A stretch of DNA of 64,000 nucleotides from Streptomyces orinoci. GTDB taxonomy: Bacteria; Actinomycetota; Actinomycetes; Streptomycetales; Streptomycetaceae. The stretch's first letter is position 1. Every line of letters begins with the position of its first letter. The notes below the pieces were generated by a model that searched no databases, was not told the origin of the DNA, and saw nothing but the letters and a program-made list of their open reading frames with translations. Where the stretch lies: contig NZ_PHNC01000029.1 in assembly GCF_003121295.1 (NCBI RefSeq), positions 496,001-560,000 on the forward strand. Direction: 5' to 3'. Both the position numbers and the translations under genes were made by a program. Shown in pieces: positions 16,319 through 24,081 of this stretch.

Positions 16319-18184
16319 CTACTTCTTGCCCTTCTCGCCCCCGCTGTCGTCGGTGGACAGCACGGCGATAAAGGCCTCCTGCGGGACCTCCACGCTGCCG
16401 ACCATCTTCATCCGCTTCTTGCCTTCCTTCTGCTTCTCCAGCAGCTTCCGCTTACGGGAGATGTCACCGCCGTAACACTTGGCGAGGACGTCCTTGCGGA
16501 TGGCGCGGACGGTCTCCCGGGCGATGACCCGGGAGCCGATGGCGGCCTGGATGGGCACCTCGAAGTTCTGCCGGGGGATGAGCTCGCGCAGCTTGGCGAC
16601 CAGCCGCACGCCATAGGCGTAGGCCTTGTCCTTGTGGGTGATCGCCGAGAAGGCGTCCACCTTGTCGCCGTGCAGCAGGATGTCCACCTTCACCAGGTCG
16701 GAGATCTGCTCACCGGTGGGCTCGTAGTCCAGCGAGGCATAGCCACGGGTCTTGGACTTCAGCTGGTCGAAGAAGTCGAAGACCACCTCGGCCAGCGGCA
16801 GGGTGTAGCGGATCTCCACCCGGTCCTCGGAGAGGTAGTCCATGCCCATCAGCACACCGCGCCGGGTCTGGCAGAGCTCCATGATGGCGCCGATGAACTC
16901 GCTGGGCGCCAGGATGGTGGCCCGTACCACCGGCTCGTGCACCTCGGCGATCTTGCCGGTGGGGAACTCGCTGGGGTTGGTGACCTCGTGCTCGGTCCCG
17001 TCCTCCATCAGCACCCGGTAGATCACATTGGGCGCGGTGGCGATCAGATCCAGACCGAACTCGCGCTCCAGGCGCTCACGGATGACCTCCAGGTGCAGCA
17101 GGCCCAGGAAGCCCACCCGGAAGCCGAAGCCCAGGGCGGCGGAGGTCTCCGGCTCATAGACCAGCGCGGCATCGTTGAGCTGGAGCTTGTCCAGGGCCTC
17201 GCGCAGCTCCGGATAGTCCGAGCCGTCCAGCGGATACAGACCGGAGAACACCATCGGCTTGGGGTCCTTGTAACCGCCCAGCGCCTCGGTGGCCCCGCCC
17301 TGGTGCTGGGTGATGGTGTCACCGACCTTGGACTGGCGGACGTCCTTCACACCCGTGATCAGATAGCCCACCTCACCGACCGAGAGGCCGTCGGCCGGGA
17401 GCATCTCCGGGGAGTTGGTGCCGATCTCCAGCAGCTCATGGGCGGCGCCGGTGGACATCATCTTGATGCGCTCGCGCTTGGACAGGGTGCCGTCCACGAC
17501 CTTGACATAGGTCACCACGCCCCGGTAGGCGTCATAGACCGAGTCGAAGATCATCGCGCGGGCGGGGGCGTCCTTGACGCCGACCGGGGCCGGGACATCG
17601 CGCACCACACGGTCCAGCAGCTCGGGAACGCCCACGCCGGTCTTGGCCGAGACCCGCAGCACATCCTCCGGCTCACAGCCGACCAGGTTCGCCAGCTCGG
17701 CGGCGAACTTCTCCGGCTGGGCGGCCGGCAGGTCGATCTTGTTGAGCACCGGGATGATGGTGAGGTCGTTCTCCATGGCCAGGTAGAGGTTGGCCAGGGT
17801 CTGCGCCTCGATGCCCTGGGCGGCGTCCACCAGCAGGATGCAGCCCTCGCAGGCGGCCAGCGAGCGGGAGACCTCATAGGTGAAGTCCACATGGCCCGGG
17901 GTGTCGATCATGTTGAGGATGTGGGTGTTGCCCTTGTCGCTGGAGGGCGCCCACGGCAGGCGGACCGCCTGGGACTTGATCGTGATGCCGCGCTCGCGCT
18001 CGATGTCCATCCGGTCGAGGTACTGCGCGCGCATCTGCCGCTGGTCAACCACGCCGGTCAGCTGAAGCATCCGGTCGGCGAGCGTCGACTTGCCATGGTC
18101 GATGTGCGCGATGATGCAGAAGTTACGGATCAGAGCCGGGTCGGTACGGCTCGGCTCGGGCACGTTGGTAGGGGTCGCGGGCAC
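16319..18184 (-). CDS. lepA: Elongation factor 4 (LepA), back-translocating GTPase
   Basis: A 621-residue translational GTPase. G1 is AHIDHGKSTL, the switch regions are ERERGITI and DTPGHVDF, G4 is NKIDLP, and the C-terminal LepA-specific domain ends in GGDISRKRKLLEKQKEGKKRMK, the conserved basic tail. EF4 acts on ribosomes stalled by ionic or temperature stress and in initiation or biogenesis. GTG 18184 (protein starts with PATPTNVPEPSRTDPALIRNFC after Met) is chosen from family length; the open frame continues far upstream as a shadow into the rpsT promoter. It is divergent from rpsT across about 205 bp. Confidence 0.95.
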   Translation of the reverse strand: MPATPTNVPEPSRTDPALIRNFCIIAHIDHGKSTLADRMLQLTGVVDQRQMRAQYLDRMDIERERGITIKSQAVRLPWAPSSDKGNTHILNMIDTPGHVDFTYEVSRSLAACEGCILLVDAAQGIEAQTLANLYLAMENDLTIIPVLNKIDLPAAQPEKFAAELANLVGCEPEDVLRVSAKTGVGVPELLDRVVRDVPAPVGVKDAPARAMIFDSVYDAYRGVVTYVKVVDGTLSKRERIKMMSTGAAHELLEIGTNSPEMLPADGLSVGEVGYLITGVKDVRQSKVGDTITQHQGGATEALGGYKDPKPMVFSGLYPLDGSDYPELREALDKLQLNDAALVYEPETSAALGFGFRVGFLGLLHLEVIRERLEREFGLDLIATAPNVIYRVLMEDGTEHEVTNPSEFPTGKIAEVHEPVVRATILAPSEFIGAIMELCQTRRGVLMGMDYLSEDRVEIRYTLPLAEVVFDFFDQLKSKTRGYASLDYEPTGEQISDLVKVDILLHGDKVDAFSAITHKDKAYAYGVRLVAKLRELIPRQNFEVPIQAAIGSRVIARETVRAIRKDVLAKCYGGDISRKRKLLEKQKEGKKRMKMVGSVEVPQEAFIAVLSTDDSGGEKGKK

Positions 18185-18284
18185 GCAGGATCCATTCGGT
18201 GACTTCGGCGTTTGCACGCCAGTCTCGGCGGGAGTCGGGTATACGACCTCTCCATGGTCCCATGAGCGGCGGGTGAGGTCCGGT

Positions 18285-18314
18285 TTGGGAGGGTCGAGTT
18301 CCTGCTGGTAGCCT
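18285..18314 (+). promoter_or_regulatory. Candidate sigma-HrdB-like promoter for rpsT
   Basis: A TTGGGA -35 box, 18-bp spacer and TAGCCT -10 box (TAnnnT type) lie about 75 bp upstream of the rpsT start. Fit to the streptomycete housekeeping consensus is good at the -10 and moderate at the -35. Confidence 0.5.
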
Positions 18315-18389
18315 GGTCCACTGTGCTTCGCGACCCTCTCATGCGCGGGCACACCTTCAGCAAACCAACGAACCTGAAAAGGCTCTTTC

Positions 18390-18650
18390 GTGGCGAACAT
18401 CAAGTCCCAGATGAAGCGGAACAAGACCAACGAGAAGGCGCGCCTGCGTAACAAGGCCGTCAAGTCCTCGGTCAAGACCGCCATCCGCTCGGCCCGCGAG
18501 GCCATCGCCTCCGGTGACGCCGAGAAGGCCGTCGCCGCCGTGCGCCTGGCCGGCAAGAAGCTCGACAAGGCCGCCAGCAAGGGTGTCCTGCACAAGAACG
18601 CCGCCGCCAACAAGAAGTCGGCGCTGGCCAAGCTGGTCGCCGCCAAGTAA
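18390..18650 (+). CDS. rpsT: 30S ribosomal protein S20
   Basis: An 86-residue, strongly basic protein starting at GTG 18390. The ANIKSQMKRNKTNEKARLRNKAVKSS start, the all-helical Ala/Lys-rich body and the SKGVLHKNAAANKKSAL C-terminal segment are characteristic of S20, which binds 16S rRNA helices early in 30S assembly. It is divergent from lepA, the usual arrangement in actinobacteria, and followed by a hairpin terminator at 18774. Confidence 0.97.
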   Translation: MANIKSQMKRNKTNEKARLRNKAVKSSVKTAIRSAREAIASGDAEKAVAAVRLAGKKLDKAASKGVLHKNAAANKKSALAKLVAAK

Positions 18651-18773
18651 GGCAGCTCCCGTCGGTACGGGCTAGCGGACCCTCTCAACCGCTCCGTCCG
18701 GCACCTTTTCCCGCCGCACGCGGTCGTTCGCCACGCGGGTGCGGCATGAGCCTTCCGGCTCGCTGAACGTCTC

Positions 18774-18818
18774 AAGGGCCCCGTGTCCGTCCTTTCCCCA
18801 GGACGGGCCGGGGCTCTT
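18774..18818 (+). terminator. Hairpin terminator downstream of rpsT
   Basis: Arms AAGGGCCCCG.CCGTCCT and AGGACGG.CCGGGGCTCTT form an imperfect stem of about 18 bp, followed by a short T-containing run (CTCTTGTG). It lies 124 bp after the rpsT stop, just before the dispersed repeat that runs into holA. Confidence 0.7.
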
Positions 18819-18832
18819 GTGCGTTCAGATGC

Positions 18833-18893
18833 GTTTTCGAGTGCGGGTTGTCGGTGGCTGGTCGCGCAGTTCCCCGCGCCCCTTACGGGGCGC
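18833..18893. repeat. Dispersed intergenic repeat, copy 1 (overlaps end of holA)
   Basis: The stretch begins GTTTTCGAGTGCGGGTTGT, continues with GTGGCTGGTCGCGC and ends in a small palindrome CGCCCCTTACGGGGCG. It is clearly related to 43571-43681. The TTA inside the terminal palindrome is the reverse complement of the holA stop codon. From memory, sequences like this recur between genes in many Streptomyces genomes. Confidence 0.8.
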
Positions 18894-19872
18894 TGCGGCG
18901 GGCGGCTCGGGCCACCGTGACCACGGCCTTTTCCAGGGCGTACTCGGGGTCGTCACCGCCGCCCTTGATGCCGGCGTCGGCCTCGGCGATCGCCTGGAGG
19001 GCCAGGGCCACGCCATCGGGGGACCAGCCGCGCATCTGCTGCCGCACCCGGTCGATCTTCCAGGGCGGCATGCCCAGATCGCGGGCCAGATCGCCGGGAC
19101 GGGCGCCGCGCGGGGCGGAGGCCAGCTTGCCGATGGACCGCACCCCCTGGGCCAGCGCGCTGGTGATCAGCACCGGGGCGACCCCGGTGGCCAGCGCCCA
19201 GCGCAGTGCCTCCAGTGCCTCGGCCGCCCGGCCCTCCACGGCGCGGTCGGCCACCGTGAAGCTGGAGGCCTCGGCGCGGCCGGTGTAGTAGCGGGCGACC
19301 ACGGCCTCGTCGATGACGCCCTCGATGTCGGCCATCAGCTGGGCGCAGGCGCTCGCCAGCTCGCGCAGATCGCTGCCGATGGCGTCCACCAGCGCCTGGC
19401 AGGCCTCGGGCGTGGCGGAGCGGCCGCCGGAGCGGAACTCGGTGCGGACAAAGGCCAGCCGGTCGGCGGGCTTGGTCATCTTGGCGCAGGCGACCTCCCT
19501 GGCCCCGGCCTTGCGGGCCGCGTCCAGCAGGCCCTTGCCCTTGGCGCCGCCCGCGTGCAGCAGCACCAGGGTGATCTCCTCGGCGGGGGCGCCGAGGTAC
19601 GCCTTGACGTCCTTGACGGTGTCCGCCGACAGGTCCTGGGCGTTGCGGACCACCACCACCTTGCGCTCGGCGAACAGCGAGGGGCTGGTGAGCTCGGCAA
19701 GGGTGCCGGGCTGGAGGGCGTCCGGGGCGAGGTCGCGGACGTCGGTGTCCGCGTCGGCGGCCCGGGCCGCCGCCACCACCTGCTGCACGGCACGGTCCAG
19801 CAGGAGTTCTTCCTGGCCCACGGCGAGCGTCACGGGGGCGAGGAGATCGTCGGAAGCAGTCTTTCTGGGCAT
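18883..19872 (-). CDS. holA: DNA polymerase III subunit delta (HolA)
   Basis: A 329-residue clamp-loader subunit. The N-terminal PF06144 region shows VTLAVGQEELLLDRAVQQVVAAAR and SLFAERKVVVVRNAQ, and the C-terminal collar domain contains LRWALATGVAPVLITSALAQGVR and PPWKIDRVRQQMRGW. Delta opens the beta sliding clamp. ATG 19872 gives MPRKTASDDL; ATG 19884 would add four residues. The stop codon and the last three sense codons (Ser-Ala-Pro) lie inside a dispersed repeat. Head-to-head with the small acidic ORF beginning at 19973. Confidence 0.92.
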   Translation of the reverse strand: MPRKTASDDLLAPVTLAVGQEELLLDRAVQQVVAAARAADADTDVRDLAPDALQPGTLAELTSPSLFAERKVVVVRNAQDLSADTVKDVKAYLGAPAEEITLVLLHAGGAKGKGLLDAARKAGAREVACAKMTKPADRLAFVRTEFRSGGRSATPEACQALVDAIGSDLRELASACAQLMADIEGVIDEAVVARYYTGRAEASSFTVADRAVEGRAAEALEALRWALATGVAPVLITSALAQGVRSIGKLASAPRGARPGDLARDLGMPPWKIDRVRQQMRGWSPDGVALALQAIAEADAGIKGGGDDPEYALEKAVVTVARAARRSAP

Positions 19873-19892
19873 CGCGTCCAGCATCCCACGCG

Positions 19893-22730
19893 CTACCGAC
19901 ACCCCCGTTCCGGCCGCCGGAGGCGTACCGCACAATATGCGGGTGACCAGTGTTTTCCGTCCTTCGACTCCCATGCGCCACCTGTTGGTGCTGCCCGACC
20001 GCGAGACCGCCGAGGAGGTGGCCGAGGAAGCCGGGCAGCGCTTCGTCCTGGACGACGACCCGCAGGTCGTGCGGGAGGCGCTGGCCGGGGAGGACGATGC
20101 CGAGGACGCCCAGTGGCTGGTGGTCCTGGAGGACCCGGACGGCGAGCTGAACGCCCGGGCGCTGCGCGAGCTCGCCGAGGAGTACGACGGCTGGCTGGAG
20201 ACCGAGAGCGAGTGATCCGCCGCCGCCCGGCGGTGACGGCGGTGGCCGCCCCGGTCACCGCGATCGGTCCGTCGGTGTCGGTGCGCAGCACCACCGCGCC
20301 CGCCGAGCGCAGCGCCGCGACCGTGCCCGGGGCGGGGTGCCCGTAGGGGTTGTGGGGGCCCGCCGAGATCAGCGCCAGCCGGGGGTTGAGCCGGCGCAGC
20401 AACTCCGGTTCCTGGTAGGCGGATCCATGGTGGGCGACCTTGAGGACATCCACCGTGGAAAGCTCCGGGTGGGTGAGCAACAGCTCGCGCTGGGCGGGTG
20501 GTTCAAGGTCCCCGGGGAGCAACAGGCTGATTCCGCCGGTGTGTACCAGCAGGGTGACGCTGGCGTCATTGGGCCCGTCCTCGGCCGCCGGCGAACCGCC
20601 GTCCGGGGGCCAGAGCACCTCCCAGGACAGCGGGCCCACCCGCCCGTGCTCGCCCTGCCGGGCGGTGACCACGGGGACGCCCGCCCGGGCGGCCTGCTGC
20701 CGGACGAAGGCGGCCTGGCCCGGCGGCCGGGCCAGCAGGGTGGTCTCCACCGCCCCGACCGAGCGGCCGTGCAGCACTCCCGGCAGCCCGTCCACATGGT
20801 CGGCGTGGAAGTGGCTCAGCATCAGCAGCGGCACCCGGTCGATACCGAGGCCGCGCAGACAGCGGTCCACGGCCCGGGGCTCCGGCCCGGCGTCCACCAC
20901 CACGGCGGTGCCCTCCCCCGCCGCCAGCACCAGGGCGTCGCCCTGGCCCACATCGCAGGCCACCAGCCGCCAGCCGGGCGGCGGCCAGCCGGTGACCGCC
21001 CTGGTCAGCGGGGCCGGGCGGAGGACAGCCAGCAGCAGGAGCAGAGCGCAGGCCGCGCAGAGCCAGGGGTGGCGGACCAGGCGGCGGGCGGCCGCCACCA
21101 CGGCCACCGTGACGGCGGCCAGCAGCAGCGCCCCGGGCCAGCCGCCGGGCCAGCCCAGCTGTGCCCCGGGCAGGGCGGCTCCGGTACGGGCCACGGCGGC
21201 CGTCCAGACGGCGGGCCAGCCGGCCAGCCAGGCCAGGCCGTATGCGGCCCAGGGGGCGAACGGGGCCATGGCCAGGGCGGCGAAGCCCAGCACGGTGGCC
21301 GGGCCGATGGCCAGTTCGGCGAGGAGATTGCAGGGGATGCCCACCAGGCTCACCCGCTCCGACAGCAGCACGATCACCGGTGAGCACACGGCCTGGGCGG
21401 CCGCGGCCGCCGCGATGGTCTCGGCGGCCCTGGCCGGCACCCCGCGTCCGCGCAGGGCGTCGCCCCAGCCCGGGGCGAGGGTGAGCAGGGCTCCGGTGGC
21501 CAGCACCGACAGCGTGAAGCCATAACTGCGCGCCAGCCAGGGGTCGTGGAGCACCAGGACCAGGACCGCGGTGGCCAGGGCGGGCAGCAGGCCGCGGCGG
21601 CGGCCGGTGCCAATGGCCAGCAGGGTGATCAGCCCGCAGGCGGCCGCCCGCAGCACACTGGGGTCGGGGCGGCACACCACCACAAATGCCGGCACCAGGG
21701 CGGCGCCCAGGACGGCAGTGAGCCGCAGCGGGATGCCCAACCGGGCGGCCAGGCCCCGGCGTTCGGCGCGGGCGGCCAGGTGCGGCGGGCCGATGAGGAC
21801 CGCCAGCAGAATGGTGAGGTTGCTGCCGCTGACCGCCAGCAGATGGGTCAAGTCGGTGGCCCGGAAGTCCTCTTCGAGTTCGGGCGGGACGCGTGAGGTG
21901 TCGCCGACGACCAGGCCGGGCAGCAGGGCCCGGGCGTCCGGGTGAAGGCCGTCGGTGGCGGTGCGCAGACCGGCCCGCAGCCGGGCGGCGGTGACCTGCC
22001 ACCAGTTGGGCGGTTCGATGACCTTGAGCGGCCCCCGGTCGTCGATCCGGACCACGGCCGCGATCCGGCCGTCGTCCTGGTGCGGCGGGGCCAGCCTGCC
22101 GGTCACCCGCAGCCGGGTGGAGGGCAGCAGGCCCAGCCAGTTCTGATGGGCCATCAGCAGTACCGGGGTGCGCAGGGCGGTGGCGCCCCGGCGGCCGGTC
22201 AGCCGAGTGGCCTCCGCCTCGGCCAGCACCGCCTGCGGGGCCTGGGCGGCGCCCCGCACCTTGGGCCGGGCGGCCCAGGGGTCCTTGGTGAGCCTGACCT
22301 CCAGGGTCACCGTGGCGAACCCTTCGGCCAGGGCGGGCAGCGGCCCGCCGCGGGCCTCGGCCGCACTCAGCGCACCCGAGGCCGCTCCGGCCGCGCCGCA
22401 GAGCAGCACGGCCGCGGCCGCGGCGGCGGTACGGCGCCGGCTCGCCCCGGGCGCCGGGCCGGAGTTGGCGCCGGGGGCGGGGGCGCGGCCGGGGGCGGGG
22501 GCGGGCTGTCCGGGGCCGGGGGGCGGTGCGGCCGGGGCGCGGTGAGCGACCAGGGCCAGCGCGCCGGCCAGCAGCACGGCCAGGGCGCAACCGGTGGCGG
22601 CGACGGTGCCGTTGGCAGTCAGAGCGATGGCAGCCCCGGCCCAGGCGGCCAGCGCCGGGGCCACCAGCCGCAGATCCGGGGCGGACGGGGCGGGGTGCGT
22701 GCCCTCCGGCCGGGGTGTGGTGACGCTCAT
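19893..22730 (-). CDS. comEC: ComEC/Rec2 family DNA-uptake channel and metallo-hydrolase, unusually long C-terminal reading frame
   Basis: A 945-codon frame. Many hydrophobic helices fill the first 600 or so residues, including the competence-domain motif LTHLLAVSGSNLTILLAVLIG. A C-terminal MBL-like domain follows (LVACDVGQGDALVLAAGEGTAVVVDAGP, MLSHFHADHVDGLPG, VLKVAHHGSAYQEPELL, SAGPHNPYGHPAPGTV). In competent bacteria ComEC forms the inner-membrane channel for single-stranded DNA; natural transformation is not established in streptomycetes. The ATG overlaps the comEA stop. Family members end soon after the VLRTDTDGPIAVTG segment (near 20240), yet here no in-frame stop appears until 19893, adding about 110 Arg/Pro-rich residues antisense to the small acidic ORF. 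That tail is probably not functional protein or marks a lost stop. Confidence 0.88.
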   Translation of the reverse strand: MSVTTPRPEGTHPAPSAPDLRLVAPALAAWAGAAIALTANGTVAATGCALAVLLAGALALVAHRAPAAPPPGPGQPAPAPGRAPAPGANSGPAPGASRRRTAAAAAAVLLCGAAGAASGALSAAEARGGPLPALAEGFATVTLEVRLTKDPWAARPKVRGAAQAPQAVLAEAEATRLTGRRGATALRTPVLLMAHQNWLGLLPSTRLRVTGRLAPPHQDDGRIAAVVRIDDRGPLKVIEPPNWWQVTAARLRAGLRTATDGLHPDARALLPGLVVGDTSRVPPELEEDFRATDLTHLLAVSGSNLTILLAVLIGPPHLAARAERRGLAARLGIPLRLTAVLGAALVPAFVVVCRPDPSVLRAAACGLITLLAIGTGRRRGLLPALATAVLVLVLHDPWLARSYGFTLSVLATGALLTLAPGWGDALRGRGVPARAAETIAAAAAAQAVCSPVIVLLSERVSLVGIPCNLLAELAIGPATVLGFAALAMAPFAPWAAYGLAWLAGWPAVWTAAVARTGAALPGAQLGWPGGWPGALLLAAVTVAVVAAARRLVRHPWLCAACALLLLLAVLRPAPLTRAVTGWPPPGWRLVACDVGQGDALVLAAGEGTAVVVDAGPEPRAVDRCLRGLGIDRVPLLMLSHFHADHVDGLPGVLHGRSVGAVETTLLARPPGQAAFVRQQAARAGVPVVTARQGEHGRVGPLSWEVLWPPDGGSPAAEDGPNDASVTLLVHTGGISLLLPGDLEPPAQRELLLTHPELSTVDVLKVAHHGSAYQEPELLRRLNPRLALISAGPHNPYGHPAPGTVAALRSAGAVVLRTDTDGPIAVTGAATAVTAGRRRITRSRSPASRRTPRRARAAPGRSARRPGPPGPPATGRPRHRPPRPAPPARPAGRRPGRSAARLPRPPPRRSRGRAAPTGGAWESKDGKHWSPAYCAVRLRRPERGCR
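19973..20215 (+). CDS. Small acidic conserved protein, function unknown
   Basis: An 80-residue protein (MRHLLVLPDRETAEEVAEEAGQ...) very rich in Glu and Asp, with alternating helix and strand character and a C-terminal LREFAEEYDGWLE-like helix. ATG 19937 would give a 92-residue form with a less convincing N-terminus. It sits between holA and comEC on the opposite strand, and proteins of this kind are common at this position in streptomycetes. No catalytic motif is visible. It lies entirely antisense to the run-on comEC reading frame, and its codon usage supports this strand as the coding one. Confidence 0.7.
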   Translation: MRHLLVLPDRETAEEVAEEAGQRFVLDDDPQVVREALAGEDDAEDAQWLVVLEDPDGELNARALRELAEEYDGWLETESE

Positions 22731-23974
22731 GGCTGAACCAGGGAACGCAGCTCACCGAAGCGGCGGGCGCCGATGCCATGGACCTGGCGCAGCTCGTCCA
22801 CCGAGCGGAATCCGCCGTGTTCGGTGCGGTAGTCAATGATGTGCCGGGCCAGCGCCGGGCCGATGCCGGGGAGGGTGGCCAGCTGCTCGGCGGTGGCGGC
22901 GTTGAGACTGACCGGCGAGCTGGGCACCGCCTTCCCCCGGCCCGCAGGTACGCCGGGTGCGGGCGGTGCGCCGGGCGGGGGCGGGAGGGCGCCCGAACCA
23001 CCCAGGCCCGCCTGGCCGTTGGGGGCGCCGGTGGGCTGGGGGGCGCCCACCACGATCTGTTCGCCGTCGGTCAGGATCCTGGCCCGGTTGAGCCCGGTGA
23101 GGTCCACTCCCGGGCGGGCTCCCCCGGCCGCCTCCAGGGCGTCGGCCACCCGGGAGCCGGCGGGCAGGCGCTGCACGCCGGGATGCCACACCTTGCCGCT
23201 GACATCCACCACCACGGCTCCGCCCGCACCCCCGGGGCGTACGACAGCCGGGGCGGCGCCCGGGGCAACGGCGGGTGGCGGCAGCACCGCCGGGGCGCGG
23301 ACCGGGGCGGGGGCGGAGGCCGTTGGGGTCTCCCGCTCGGGCGCCCGTACCTCCGACGGCCGCCCCGCCCAGAAGTGCCAGACGGCGAGGAGCACGGCGA
23401 GCGCCAGGGCGGCGCCGATGGCGGCAACGGTTCTGGGCTCCATTCCGCAGCGGAGCCGCACCCACATCGGCAGTCGCTCACCCATAAGCTGCCGCCAACG
23501 GGCGGGCGGCGCGGGCGGTTTGGCGATACCCGGACGCCCGGGGCCACCGGGCGCCGGGTACGCGGAGAATTCGGCACCCGGCACACCCTCGCCCCCATCG
23601 GCACCCGGCGAACCGTCCTGTTCACCGGCCCGAGTCGGCCCGTCGAACCCGGAACGCGCCACCGCTTCGGGCCGCGCGGGGCCGGCGGAAGCAAGGCGGA
23701 GCAGCCTCTCGGTCCGCCGCGCCGGGCCGTCGGCCGTGGGGCGCACGGCGGCCCGTCCCGGCCCGGTGCCGGCGCGGCAGCCGCCACGGACGCGGCGGCC
23801 GGGCCCGCCCGGGGGCCGTCCGCGCGCCGGTGGCCCGGCCGGTGACCCGGCGCGCCCGCCGGAGGTCTCCCCCGGCACCTCCGGGGCCTCCGGGGCCTCC
23901 GGGGCCTCCGGGGCCTCCCCCAACAGCAGGGCAGCGCGCGGAGCATTGGTTACCGTCAGTGTCTTTTCCGTCAT
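22727..23974 (-). CDS. comEA: ComEA-type DNA-binding protein with helix-hairpin-helix motif
   Basis: A 415-residue protein from ATG 23974. The N-terminal 180 residues are Pro/Ala/Gly/Arg-rich and presumably cytoplasmic. One transmembrane helix follows (VAAIGAALALAVLLAVWHFWAG), then an SLBB domain (GAVVVDVSGKVWHPGVQRLPAGSRVADALEAAGG) and a C-terminal pair of HhH motifs (SLNAATAEQLATLPGIGPALARHIIDYR, ELRQVHGIGARRFGELR). ComEA binds incoming double-stranded DNA outside the membrane and hands it to ComEC, whose gene overlaps it by an ATGA. A 9-bp tandem repeat near the start encodes EAPEAPEAPEVP. Confidence 0.9.
   Translation of the reverse strand: MTEKTLTVTNAPRAALLLGEAPEAPEAPEAPEVPGETSGGRAGSPAGPPARGRPPGGPGRRVRGGCRAGTGPGRAAVRPTADGPARRTERLLRLASAGPARPEAVARSGFDGPTRAGEQDGSPGADGGEGVPGAEFSAYPAPGGPGRPGIAKPPAPPARWRQLMGERLPMWVRLRCGMEPRTVAAIGAALALAVLLAVWHFWAGRPSEVRAPERETPTASAPAPVRAPAVLPPPAVAPGAAPAVVRPGGAGGAVVVDVSGKVWHPGVQRLPAGSRVADALEAAGGARPGVDLTGLNRARILTDGEQIVVGAPQPTGAPNGQAGLGGSGALPPPPGAPPAPGVPAGRGKAVPSSPVSLNAATAEQLATLPGIGPALARHIIDYRTEHGGFRSVDELRQVHGIGARRFGELRSLVQP
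23881..23916. repeat. 9-bp tandem repeat inside comEA
   Basis: Four perfect copies of CCGGGGCCT, preceded by one degenerate copy (23872-23880). It encodes repeated Glu-Ala-Pro triplets in the disordered N-terminal region of ComEA. The unit length keeps the frame, so copy number can change without disrupting the gene. Confidence 0.85.
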
Positions 23975-24081
23975 GACAGGCGACGATAGCCAGCCCCGGC
24001 CCAACCAGCTGATCTTGGTCAAATCCCGTGGATGACCAGGGAGTTGTGGATAACTTCATCACTCCGACGAGGGATTGACCG

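Noticed and set aside
14237..18202. Long plus-strand frames (650 and 630 residues) opposite acyl-CoA ligase and lepA
   Set aside because: Composition is typical of antisense shadows; both minus-strand genes carry complete motifs.
23881..23916. CRISPR-like short repeats (also at 26473, 47545, 53521)
   Set aside because: Repeat units are 9-15 bp, lack spacers and mostly lie inside coding sequence; no cas genes are present.
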